Assembly: GCA_031268675.1 (NCBI GenBank)
Contig: JAIRWY010000012.1
Coordinates: 1 to 46,935, forward strand
Reading direction: 5' to 3'
DNA from: Candidatus Ancillula glyptotermitis
GTDB taxonomy: Bacteria > Actinomycetota > Actinomycetes > Actinomycetales > Bifidobacteriaceae
Length of the DNA: 46,935 bases
Shown: positions 1 through 8,964 of the stretch, piece by piece
How the letters are laid out: every line of letters starts with the position of its first letter
How positions within the stretch are numbered: the first letter of the stretch is position 1
Program-made: the position numbers and the translations under genes
Notes under the pieces: generated by a model
Seen by the model: only the letters and a program-made list of their open reading frames with translations
Databases searched by the model: none
Told to the model about the DNA's origin: nothing

Positions 1-1
1 C

Positions 2-69
2 GTTGCAAATTTCGTCTATATGTTGCTAAGCGTTGCAAAAAGGTGTTGAACGTTGCTAAGTGTTGCTAA
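2..69. repeat. 10-bp-phased direct repeat array, GTTGCWAA
   Basis: GTTGC(A/T)AA at 2-9, 22-29, 32-39, 52-59, 62-69 with a degenerate unit at 42-49; all starts are multiples of 10 bp apart. Confidence 0.8.
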
Positions 70-70
70 T

Positions 71-802
71 TTACTGGTTGATTGATAACATCCAGCCGTA
101 ATTACGAGTACTTTTTATAATAGTCTTGTACTTTGAATCTACATCTATAAGCTTTTTGCGGATTCTACTTATATAACACCTGAAATTATCTGAATTACCT
201 CTATTTCCAAAACCAAAAATCTCATTATTAATTCTTCTTGCTGTAATATACTCGCCATAGTTGTTCAATAATAGTAAAAATATATCATATTCAATTTCTT
301 TTAGATGTACATTTTTTTGATTTACAAATATTGTTCTTTCTTCTTCATTAACTTCGATATCAATCTCTTCTAACTTTTTAATTCCTGTGCTTTTTTTGCT
401 GTCTGCTTTATTGTTAGAGTTTCTTAATCTTGCTCGTATTTTATTAACTAAATCTGGAATTTCAATTGTTTTGTCAAAATAATCATTAGCGCCTAAATCA
501 ATACACTCTTTTTTGCTAATGTCATTTAATTCAGCAGAATATACAACAATTTGGATGTCATCATAGTTGTATTTTTTCCTAATCTCATTTATAACATCAA
601 GTCCAGAAAATGGCATTTGCAAGTCCAGCAACAAAACACCAATGCTTTTTCTATAACTTTCATCTTCAACAATTTTGTTTATAAAATCTCTTGCATGTAC
701 GAAATAGCTCGTATTAAATCCTGCAACTTTCAATACATCAGCTTGCAATTTTACAAAATTCTCATTATCATCTACTAGGACAACTTTTAGCTCATCGCAC
801 AC
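71..802 (-). CDS. OmpR/PhoB-type response regulator (receiver plus winged helix); likely GTG start at 802 rather than the TTG at 826
   Basis: KVVLVDDNENF, LLLDLQMP and VVYSAEL receiver motifs; C-terminal SRIRKKL...NYGWML winged-helix signature; TTGACA-17-TATAAT-6-GTG. Confidence 0.85.
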   Translation of the reverse strand: MCDELKVVLVDDNENFVKLQADVLKVAGFNTSYFVHARDFINKIVEDESYRKSIGVLLLDLQMPFSGLDVINEIRKKYNYDDIQIVVYSAELNDISKKECIDLGANDYFDKTIEIPDLVNKIRARLRNSNNKADSKKSTGIKKLEEIDIEVNEEERTIFVNQKNVHLKEIEYDIFLLLLNNYGEYITARRINNEIFGFGNRGNSDNFRCYISRIRKKLIDVDSKYKTIIKSTRNYGWMLSINQ

Positions 803-808
803 ACGTTG

Positions 809-837
809 ATTATAGCATATATTCAAGGTTTTGTCAA
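809..837 (-). promoter_or_regulatory. Consensus promoter for the response regulator; predicted leaderless transcript
   Basis: Minus strand TTGACA (832-837), 17 bp spacer, TATAAT (809-814), 6 bp, GTG at 800-802. Confidence 0.75.
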
Positions 838-846
838 CTAAAGCAC

Positions 847-1153
847 ATTCTAATCAGAAGTGGGATATTTTCAGCATGTTATTTGCGTATTTTCATACTA
901 CAGACTGTATAACATCAGCTTGCTATGATTTAAACTACGTGAATCGTAATCATCATGTACGACAATCGCACAGTAGTTGCACAGACTTCCAATGTACGCG
1001 GTAGATATCAACAGGCGAACTTATACTAGGCGATATTCTAGCAGATCTCTAATGCATGCTGCGGATATCTACTTCTCGTGCTGATACACTAGATGGAGAG
1101 AATGGAGGAGGTTGATGGTAAATGAAGGTGTCCTACTTCTGATTATAATCCAG
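847..1153. mobile_element. Putative non-autonomous (MITE-like) element bounded by terminal inverted repeats
   Basis: Left ATTCTAATCAGAAGTGGGATA (847-867); right GGTGTCCTACTTCTGATTATAATCCAG (1127-1153) is its inverted partner; no ORF inside. Confidence 0.6.
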
Positions 1154-1158
1154 TTCAG

Positions 1159-1187
1159 TTGAAAAGACAAAAGGGTTGTGGTATAAT
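1159..1187 (+). promoter_or_regulatory. Promoter of argS, predicted leaderless
   Basis: TTGAAA (1159-1164), 17 bp, TATAAT (1182-1187), 6 bp, ATG 1194. Confidence 0.7.
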
Positions 1188-1193
1188 GAAGGT

Positions 1194-2933
1194 ATGACCC
1201 CTGAAAAACTGCAGGAATTGCTTGCTGATGCCATTAGTAAATTGCATCCGTCTAGTCATGTTTTGTCTACAGATATTGATGTAAAACGACCAAGGAACTC
1301 AAATTTTGGTGACTGGGCTATAAATACTGCCATGAAGTATTATAAACAGTTGGGATATAAAAACCCGCACGAAGCAGCGAGCGTATTTGTGGAGCAGATA
1401 AGCAATTTTCCTGGTGTAAAAAGTGCGCAAATTGAAGGTCCTGGCTTTATTAACATTGTGCTTGATACTGCATCTGGGGCAACTGTAGTTCGTGATATTC
1501 TAAAAGAGGGGACGAATTTCGGACGAACTCAGGTTCTTAAGAACACTCGTATTAACCTAGAATTTGTTTCGGCAAATCCGACTGGACCTCTGCATATTGG
1601 AGGAGTTCGATGGGCAGCATTAGGAGATGCACTTGCTCGTATTCTGGAGTTTACTGGCGCTAAAGTTGAGCGTGAATACTATTTTAACGATCACGGTCTT
1701 CAAATTGAGCGATTTGCTAGATCTCTTGTTGAACGAGCAAACGGAAGAGAGGCACCAGCAGATGGTTATGGTGGAGAATACATTACGCAGATCGCAAATC
1801 AAGTTGTTGAAAATGCAAAACGCGATGGATTAGACATTCTAGCACTTGACGAAGGTGTTGCATCAATTTCTGAGGCTGAAATCCGTAGTGGTTCTAAACC
1901 TACTAATGCAAAAGAAATTGAGGAATTTCGTTCACGAGGCGTTGATTTAATGTTTCCGCAAATAAAGAAATCTCTTGAGGACTTTGGGGTTAACTTTGAT
2001 AGATTCTTCCACGAGCAAAGTCTGTATGATGATGGAAAAGTAGATAATGCAATCAAAAAGTTGGCATTAGCTGGTGATATATATGAAAAAGATGGTGCGA
2101 AATGGGTTGCAACTTCTAAATATGGCGATGACAAAGATCGCGTGGTAGTTAAATCTGATGGAGATGAAGCATATTTTGCTGCAGATATTGCTTATTACTT
2201 GGAGAAACGTACTCGTGCAGATGTACTAATCTATATTTTGGGGGCTGACCACGGAGGATATATTGGACGGTTGAAGGCGATTTCATGGGCATTTGGGGAT
2301 GATGCAGATAAACAACTTCGCGTACTTCTTGGGCAAATGGTCAACTTAGTAAAAAATGGTGAACCTGTAAAATTAAGTAAAAGAGCTGGAAATATCATAA
2401 CAATTGATGACCTAGTTGATGCAGTTGGTGTGGATGCGGCACGTTATTCATTAGTGCGATCTAGCCATGATACTCCACTTGAACTTGATCTGAACCTATT
2501 AGCGAGTCGTGTGAATGAGAATCCAGTTTATTATGTACAATATGCGCATGCTCGAACGCAAAGTGTTCTTAGAAATGCAGCTACAATAATGAATTGCTGT
2601 GAACAGGAGTTGGTAAAAAGTTCTGAACAGATTACAGACAATCAATTGCAACTCCTAGATCATGAAACTGAAACTGTGCTTGTGGGAATTTTAGCAAGTT
2701 TTTCTTCATCTGTACAAGCAGCTAGTAGCTTAATGCAACCACATAGAATTGCACGGTATGCAGAGGAACTTGCAGCAGCATATCACAAGTGGTATTCTGC
2801 ATGCCGAGTTTTGCCTAGCCATGATGTTTCAAAAGATTTATCATCTGCTCGTTTGGCACTCAATTTGGTTACTGGGCAACTTTTAAAACAGAGTCTATCA
2901 CTTCTAGGAGTAACCGCACCAGATCGCATGTAG
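1194..2933 (+). CDS. argS: Arginyl-tRNA synthetase
   Basis: VSANPTGPLHIGG class I signature, KLSKRAGN; start placed at MTPEK downstream of TATAAT. Confidence 0.95.
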   Translation: MTPEKLQELLADAISKLHPSSHVLSTDIDVKRPRNSNFGDWAINTAMKYYKQLGYKNPHEAASVFVEQISNFPGVKSAQIEGPGFINIVLDTASGATVVRDILKEGTNFGRTQVLKNTRINLEFVSANPTGPLHIGGVRWAALGDALARILEFTGAKVEREYYFNDHGLQIERFARSLVERANGREAPADGYGGEYITQIANQVVENAKRDGLDILALDEGVASISEAEIRSGSKPTNAKEIEEFRSRGVDLMFPQIKKSLEDFGVNFDRFFHEQSLYDDGKVDNAIKKLALAGDIYEKDGAKWVATSKYGDDKDRVVVKSDGDEAYFAADIAYYLEKRTRADVLIYILGADHGGYIGRLKAISWAFGDDADKQLRVLLGQMVNLVKNGEPVKLSKRAGNIITIDDLVDAVGVDAARYSLVRSSHDTPLELDLNLLASRVNENPVYYVQYAHARTQSVLRNAATIMNCCEQELVKSSEQITDNQLQLLDHETETVLVGILASFSSSVQAASSLMQPHRIARYAEELAAAYHKWYSACRVLPSHDVSKDLSSARLALNLVTGQLLKQSLSLLGVTAPDRM

Positions 2934-2940
2934 TTTGAAT

Positions 2941-3456
2941 TTACAACTTTTCCTTTAATGAAAGGAGTTTTGCGAATGGACCATCTTCATATTCGTTGCT
3001 AATAGTTGTACTTGCAAATTCATTTGTACAGTTTGGATCGCATATCGGATTAAATTCCAGTTTCTCAAATAACGAATCGCGTAAAATCTCCAACAAGTTA
3101 ATGTAATGACCAGAAGTAAGCGAATACAAGTTCTCATCAATATTTTCCTCATTTTGTACAGTTTCATACAGGTAAAATGCCTGTGGCTGTAATTTAAGCT
3201 GGCGCTTTTGAATTTCCAAACACCTAGAACATTTGGATATTAAATCTACAAGTATTGTTCCAGACAAGTAAATTCCATCACTAACTGATGTTAATACTAT
3301 GCTGAATTCAACATCTTCACCAGGAGGAATGTTTTCCATTTGCGTACCAAGAAAATCAGTAATGTGAAATTTGAAAGAAAACTCTTTTCTAATTCCAGGT
3401 CTTTTGGACATATCAAAAACGTTTAAATATTGTGGATTATTTTCGTAATTTTTCAA
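2941..3456 (-). CDS. DUF177 (YceD-like) protein
   Basis: CSRCLE...CDPNC Cys pattern and location directly after coaD; overlaps coaD by 20 bp. Confidence 0.75.
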   Translation of the reverse strand: MKNYENNPQYLNVFDMSKRPGIRKEFSFKFHITDFLGTQMENIPPGEDVEFSIVLTSVSDGIYLSGTILVDLISKCSRCLEIQKRQLKLQPQAFYLYETVQNEENIDENLYSLTSGHYINLLEILRDSLFEKLEFNPICDPNCTNEFASTTISNEYEDGPFAKLLSLKEKL

Positions 3457-3955
3457 ATTTTCTCCTTTTTTCTATTTCCTCAGCAACACGAGAGTAAATT
3501 ATTTCAGGCAACATATTCACTATACTACCACCATTTATACCGACATTCTTTAAATAGCTTGATGATATATGCAAGTTCTGGCTTTTTGCAGGTAGTAGAA
3601 TAGTTTCAACTTCTGCTAAATTGTAGTTAAGGAGTGACATGGAGAACTCATTTTGAAAATCCAGCATATCACGGACACCTTTTACAATGGCATTTGCCTT
3701 AACTTGCTTGCAAAAATCAACCAATAAGCTATTTTCACCAGTGAGTGAATCAACTTGAACATTCTTTAAACTTGAACTTTTTATAACTTCTTCAAGAAGC
3801 ATTTTACGAGTCTGCAAATCAAACATCGGTAACTTTTCAACATTCTCTGACACAACAACATACACAACATCAAAAAGTTCTGATGCTCGTATAATAACAT
3901 CCAAGTGCCCCAAAGTCACAGGATCATATGAACCAGGACAAACTGCAATAGTCAC
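3437..3955 (-). CDS. coaD: Pantetheine-phosphate adenylyltransferase; leaderless GTG start at 3955
   Basis: TIAVCPGSYDPVTLGHLDVI, SSSYLKNV; TATAAT (3962-3967)-6-GTG. Confidence 0.92.
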   Translation of the reverse strand: MTIAVCPGSYDPVTLGHLDVIIRASELFDVVYVVVSENVEKLPMFDLQTRKMLLEEVIKSSSLKNVQVDSLTGENSLLVDFCKQVKANAIVKGVRDMLDFQNEFSMSLLNYNLAEVETILLPAKSQNLHISSSYLKNVGINGGSIVNMLPEIIYSRVAEEIEKRRKFEKLRK

Positions 3956-3991
3956 ATAGCCATTATAGCACAAGTGAAAAATTCATGCACT

Positions 3992-4030
3992 AAAAAAAAT
4001 GGGCGACACCACAAAATATAGAGCCGCCCA
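3992..4030 (-). terminator. Rho-independent terminator of the SLH/GLUG surface protein gene
   Basis: TGGGCG...CGCCCA stem followed on the minus strand by T8. Confidence 0.75.
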
Positions 4031-4043
4031 CGAATATTCACTT

Positions 4044-6335
4044 TTATGCATCAATAATAACTTCTGTTGCATAATTGAACGCCCGGTTTATAAATGCAGC
4101 CATCTGAGCACGAGTTACAGGCTTATTTGGAACAAAATGCTTCGCATCAACACCAGTTGTAATTCCGTACTGCATCATCTGACAAATAGCATCTTGGAAC
4201 TCTTGACTCTGATCTGAAATGTCATCAAATGCGCATGTAGTCGTTAACTCTGGCACGTGACCAATATATGCGCGCTTGATAAATGTCATCATTTGAGCGC
4301 GTGTTACAGATTCATTTGGCGCAAAATGCTTCGCATCAACACCAGTTGTAATTCCGTACTGCATCATCTGACAAATAGCATCTTGGAACTCTTGACTCTG
4401 ATCTGAAATGTCATCAAATGCGCATGTAGTAGTAGGGTTTGTGCCGTTATTAAATTCAAATGCGCGATACATGAAAGCCATCATTTGAGCACGAGTTATA
4501 GACTCATTTGGAGCATATTCAGAAGAAGTCACACCAGTTGTTATACCATATCTGTGTATCCACTCAATATTATTTTGAAATTCTGTGCTTTGATCTGCAA
4601 TGTCTTGGAACCCGTTATGATTACTATTGCGAACTTTCAAAACCTTAAAATATCCAAATGGAATATTCAAAACTGGAAGTTTATCGCCTGGAAATAACCA
4701 ACCATCTTGAGAAAAATTCCAAAGTGACCAATCTTCATGATCGCCATTAAACCACTCTGCGTTTAAATCTAAACTAGCAACTCGTTTTCCATTATTACGA
4801 TCATGTGCATCAGAATCGCGGTCGTATGCCGCCCTAAAACAACCAGGAGTAGTTTCGATAGATTCACTTGAATGAACACCAGATAAAACACTATCATCAT
4901 CAAGATAACCTACAACGAGTCCGCAACTATAACCCTCAGTATTATCAAATGTACCTACTCTAAGGTTTAATACCACAGAAGCAATAACAATTGAATTACT
5001 ATGGACTCCTCCAACTAAACCACCAACATGTTGAGTGCCCATAACATCACCAGTTGCATAGGACTTTGAAAGAGACGAACTAGCCTCAACTCTTCCAACT
5101 AAACCGCCAATAGAATTAGCACCCTCAACATTGCCAGTTGCATAGGAATTTGAAATTTTACCACTATCACTAACTGCCCCAACTAAACCGCCAACATAGT
5201 CAGCATTACTTATAGCATTACCAGTTGCATAGGAATTCGAAACAACTGAACCATTATCACTTGATCCAACTAAACCGCCAGTGCAACCACCACCACGACC
5301 TTTAACATTACCAGTTGCATATGAATTCGAAACAACTGAACCATTATCATTTGATCCAACTAAACCGCCAAACCTCTCACCGCCAGCACCTGTAACATCA
5401 CCAGTTGCATAGGAATTCGAAACAGTTGAACTATTATCATTTGATCCAACTAAACCGCCAACAAAGCTAGAATTACTGCCCACAACACTACTAGTTGCAT
5501 AGGAATTCGAAACAGTTGAATCACTATCACTTGATCCAACTAAACCGCCAACAAAGCTAGAATTATTATCGCTTATAACACTACCAGTTGCATGGGAATT
5601 TGAAATAGTTGAACTATGCTCACTCAACCCAACTAAACCGCCAATTAAACTGTCACCTTTGACATTACCAGTTGCATGGGAATTTGAAATTTTTGTTGAT
5701 TCTGTAGCGTAACCTAATAAAATACCAACAGAACCATCACCTATAATATTTGCATTTAAAATTTCGATATTTTTAATTTCAGCATTCGAAGCAAATCCAA
5801 AAAGTCCAATGTTCTCAGAACTAGGATCATCAATTGCCAAATTTGAAATCACATGATTATCGCCGTCGAAATGCGACACGAATGGTGCATCAGTTTCACT
5901 ATCACCAATTGGATTCCAACCATGATATTTTTTCTCACCATTTGGGCTTCTCCATACACCTTTATAATCAGTAAGGTCAATGTCATTTCCAAGCTTAAGG
6001 TAAACATCCTTATCAACAGCAAGACCAGCAGCACCATGTATGGAACTAGCCAATAAACTATTTCCATAATTTACTATAACGGCTATTTCTGCTAATTCAT
6101 CTGGAGTTTTAATAATCTTAGGGCTGAGTTGAGTTCCATCACCTTGCATATCGCTCATCCAAGCTCTAGCAGCAGCATCAAGTTCAACAGGACTCATTGG
6201 ACTTGCCAATACAGGACCAGATACTTCCACTATAATTCCACCAAGTACGGTAAAAAGTAGAGAAAAGACTGACAACAAAACGCCTAATTTTGTTCTAACC
6301 TTTTCTCCATATGTATTATTTTTTTGTTTTTTCAT
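4044..6335 (-). CDS. Secreted surface protein: signal peptide, GLUG-type SYATGxVxGxxxxGGLVG repeats, three C-terminal SLH-like domains
   Basis: Hydrophobic N-terminus; about 10 repeats of NSYATGNV...GGLVGS; FDDISDQSQEFQDAICQMMQYGITTGV..FAPNESVTRAQMMTFI repeats. Confidence 0.85.
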   Translation of the reverse strand: MKKQKNNTYGEKVRTKLGVLLSVFSLLFTVLGGIIVEVSGPVLASPMSPVELDAAARAWMSDMQGDGTQLSPKIIKTPDELAEIAVIVNYGNSLLASSIHGAAGLAVDKDVYLKLGNDIDLTDYKGVWRSPNGEKKYHGWNPIGDSETDAPFVSHFDGDNHVISNLAIDDPSSENIGLFGFASNAEIKNIEILNANIIGDGSVGILLGYATESTKISNSHATGNVKGDSLIGGLVGLSEHSSTISNSHATGSVISDNNSSFVGGLVGSSDSDSTVSNSYATSSVVGSNSSFVGGLVGSNDNSSTVSNSYATGDVTGAGGERFGGLVGSNDNGSVVSNSYATGNVKGRGGGCTGGLVGSSDNGSVVSNSYATGNAISNADYVGGLVGAVSDSGKISNSYATGNVEGANSIGGLVGRVEASSSLSKSYATGDVMGTQHVGGLVGGVHSNSIVIASVVLNLRVGTFDNTEGYSCGLVVGYLDDDSVLSGVHSSESIETTPGCFRAAYDRDSDAHDRNNGKRVASLDLNAEWFNGDHEDWSLWNFSQDGWLFPGDKLPVLNIPFGYFKVLKVRNSNHNGFQDIADQSTEFQNNIEWIHRYGITTGVTSSEYAPNESITRAQMMAFMYRAFEFNNGTNPTTTCAFDDISDQSQEFQDAICQMMQYGITTGVDAKHFAPNESVTRAQMMTFIKRAYIGHVPELTTTCAFDDISDQSQEFQDAICQMMQYGITTGVDAKHFVPNKPVTRAQMAAFINRAFNYATEVIIDA
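4133..4430. repeat. Near-identical 109-bp direct repeat encoding SLH units (4133-4241 and 4322-4430)
   Basis: caaaatgcttcgcatcaacaccagttg...gcgcatgtagt present twice, offset 189 bp. Confidence 0.8.
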
Positions 6336-6434
6336 TTTTCCTCTTTTCTATAGTATTTTATTTATAAACTAAACTACCTAACTATTTGTATTGTATCGCT
6401 ACAAGTGACACACCAAATATTAGTTCACGCTTCG

Positions 6435-6557
6435 CTATTCTGTTGAAACAACACCAGCACCACCAACCAAAGTAGGTACAGACGAAACTATCAGCAAAAA
6501 ACTTGCAAACACATCCATAAACCTTCCCTGATCTATGGAACCAAAAACTTTTTTCAT
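6435..6557 (-). CDS. Small 40-aa hydrophobic peptide of unknown function
   Basis: MKKVFGSIDQGRFMDVFASFLLIVSSVPTLVGGAGVVSTE*, preceded by GAAAGGAGAGGTGAGGA ribosome-binding region; out of frame with the listed 6382..6612 ORF. Confidence 0.5.
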   Translation of the reverse strand: MKKVFGSIDQGRFMDVFASFLLIVSSVPTLVGGAGVVSTE

Positions 6558-6722
6558 TCCTCACCTCTCCTTTCTTGAGTGTAAACAGCCATTGACAGCT
6601 ATATACCGTCATGCGACATTATAATGTTTAATACTTAGAAATACTTTAAAAATTGTTAAAAAAATATTAAATTATATAATAATAATATCATTCTTTAAGC
6701 AACTTTTTCAAAAAACAAAAGC

Positions 6723-7373
6723 ATGTATAATACGATGTATGATATAATCATGTTTGTGGTAGTAGTGAAATTTATAAAATTTATTGTAAAACTTGTTGTA
6801 TTCCGAATTTTAGTAACATTATTTTTAGTTGTTTCTTTACTTTCAGGTGCATGCTTTGCTTGGGTAAAGTTAAGTACAGCCAGTAGAATTACAAGTGTTG
6901 ATACAGTTAGTAATGCTACCGTTGGAATTGTACTAGGTGCTGGAATAAACCCAAATGGAACACCAAGTTCCGTGCTAAAAAACCGTTTAGATATGGGCAA
7001 GGAGTTGCTTGACAAAAAGAAAGTTGATGGACTATTACTCAGTGGAGATGGTTCATCACTAAATCATAATGAACCGCAGATAATGATGAACTACTTGACT
7101 AAACAAGGCGTTGACCCAAAATTACTAAAACTAGATTTTGCAGGTTTAAGCACCAGAGATTCATGCCATCGTGCCGCAAACAACTTCTCAATTAAAAATG
7201 CAGTTGTAATAACTGATGATTATCATGTTCCACGCGCTATATTTCTCTGCAGTGGATTCGGGATTGATACACAAGGCGTTGAAGTTCACACAAATTTCAA
7301 CTTATGGTACACAGTTCGTGAATATGCTGCAGATACTAAAGCTGTATTAGACTATTTAATGGATAAATTCTAA
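6723..7373 (+). CDS. YdcF/SanA/ElyC-like DUF218 protein
   Basis: VGIVLGAGINPNGTPSSVLKNRLDMG...LLLSGDG...STRDSCHRA...ITDDYHVPRA. Confidence 0.85.
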   Translation: MYNTMYDIIMFVVVVKFIKFIVKLVVFRILVTLFLVVSLLSGACFAWVKLSTASRITSVDTVSNATVGIVLGAGINPNGTPSSVLKNRLDMGKELLDKKKVDGLLLSGDGSSLNHNEPQIMMNYLTKQGVDPKLLKLDFAGLSTRDSCHRAANNFSIKNAVVITDDYHVPRAIFLCSGFGIDTQGVEVHTNFNLWYTVREYAADTKAVLDYLMDKF

Positions 7374-8297
7374 CTATTTCAAGTCGCTGACCAAAACAAT
7401 TTCAACTGGTGAATCAATCTGTGCATTTTGAACTACAACTTTAATGCCTAAGATTTCTGCAATCTTTTTTGCAGTAATTGCCGATGACTTGTAATATACA
7501 ACATTTTGTTGTGGTAATTCACCGCCTGCATTATTCGCAACTGCATTTGGAAATCCTGCTTCTTTTAGTTTCTTCACATTTGAGTCAGACAAGTTCAAAA
7601 TACCAGATCCATTTGACACACGAATTCCTATAGTCTTGTCAATTCCAGAAGTAGTATCCGACGAACTAGATTGTAAACTTGTACTATTAGATGGTTGTGG
7701 TTGTGGTGTTGAGTTATATTTAATTCCAATTCCATGTGCAATATCCTTAGCAAACTCTGGTCCAGTACCTGTGCGTGCAAAATAGAAAACAGTTCCAGCG
7801 CAAACTGCCAGCGCAAATACAACTAGAAATATAAAAGCGCGCCGTAATCGCCGAATACCTATACGACCAGCAGCATGTTGAGGAACTGAAAAATCCACAT
7901 AATAGTTTTCTACTTCTGCAGATTGTGCACTCGGTAAATTATATTCTGGAATATTGACTGGAAGTGCAGGTGTAAAAGAAAGTGGCTCAAGCAAAGTGCT
8001 CGGTTCTATTCTTATTCTGCGTTCTTCTCGCATCTGCTCAGTTGGGGATGGAGGATCTTGTAAATAAACATCATCATATGGATTCTGAACAATTCCAGAT
8101 GAAAACGCTTGATCAGCAACTTTCGCATATGAAAGAGTATTAGAAGATGCAGTATTTGTATATGCAGAAAATTCAGTAGTTGAAGAGTCGTTAAGTGGTT
8201 CTAAATTTATTTGTTGCTCATTAAAGTTCTGCCAAAATATTCGAGGTTGCACATTTTTTGCATAATCTTCATATCCATACTCACCTAAATTGTTCAT
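7374..8297 (-). CDS. Membrane-anchored LytR C-terminal domain protein
   Basis: One TM helix; C-terminal IGIRVSNGSGILNLSDSNVKKLKEAGF. Confidence 0.7.
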   Translation of the reverse strand: MNNLGEYGYEDYAKNVQPRIFWQNFNEQQINLEPLNDSSTTEFSAYTNTASSNTLSYAKVADQAFSSGIVQNPYDDVYLQDPPSPTEQMREERRIRIEPSTLLEPLSFTPALPVNIPEYNLPSAQSAEVENYYVDFSVPQHAAGRIGIRRLRRAFIFLVVFALAVCAGTVFYFARTGTGPEFAKDIAHGIGIKYNSTPQPQPSNSTSLQSSSSDTTSGIDKTIGIRVSNGSGILNLSDSNVKKLKEAGFPNAVANNAGGELPQQNVVYYKSSAITAKKIAEILGIKVVVQNAQIDSPVEIVLVSDLK

Positions 8298-8394
8298 CTC
8301 ATCTCCATTATATCACAATTTCTCACAATAAGCACGCACAAACTTAAAAAGGAACCTAAACTACGCATTTTAAATAATTCTACCACTTTGAGGA

Positions 8395-8964
8395 TTACTT
8401 TTTAGAACTAGATTTAATATGAGTCTTTTGTGGTTTTGGCAAACGCGCAATTCGTGGTTGAATCATACGATTTACAGCATATGAAATATTACCACTACCC
8501 TTAGCTAGAACTTTATCGCCAAACTTATTGACTAAAATTTTTCTAAGTCGTTTTAGGCGGAAAAATAGTTGTACAACTGCAACAACTATATAAATATAAA
8601 CCGCTAATGTCATGAGTGTAGCATAATCTGGCAAAGATTGAACCATAAATCCAGAAAGAAATAGTGCAACAATTGCAACTGGTAAAAAGAATTCTGCAAG
8701 TGTTCGAGAAGTATCAACTTGCTCACGAATAAATCTACGAGTAGGACCCTTATCACGCGCTGGCAAATATCGCTCATCTCCAGATCTAAGCGCCTCTTGC
8801 TCTTTTATACGCGCTTGATGAACTTCTTCACGGTGTGCTTTTTTGTATACTTTCTTCTCCTCTTTATTCATCTTGCTCATCTGCGGATCGCTCACAATCG
8901 GTTGAAAATTCCTCTTCTGGGCATCTTTGCGTTTAGGAGTTGGTGCATTCTTTGAGTTGTTCAT
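8395..8964 (-). CDS. DUF3043-like membrane protein
   Basis: Basic N-terminus KGPTRRFIREQVD followed by two TM helices; typical actinobacterial family. Confidence 0.65.
   Translation of the reverse strand: MNNSKNAPTPKRKDAQKRNFQPIVSDPQMSKMNKEEKKVYKKAHREEVHQARIKEQEALRSGDERYLPARDKGPTRRFIREQVDTSRTLAEFFLPVAIVALFLSGFMVQSLPDYATLMTLAVYIYIVVAVVQLFFRLKRLRKILVNKFGDKVLAKGSGNISYAVNRMIQPRIARLPKPQKTHIKSSSKK

Noticed and set aside
1-70. CRISPR array
   Set aside because: Repeats are 8 bp on a 10-bp grid with no spacers; fits a regulator operator instead.
1176-1193. N-terminal extension MWYNEG of ArgS (and similar MWYNGS, MWYNID extensions elsewhere)
   Set aside because: These residues are the translated -10 promoter region; conserved protein starts follow TATAAT by 6 bp.
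6382-6612. Listed 76-aa minus-strand ORF rich in Cys/Trp
   Set aside because: It is the out-of-frame reading of the 40-aa peptide that has the better ribosome-binding site; composition is implausible.
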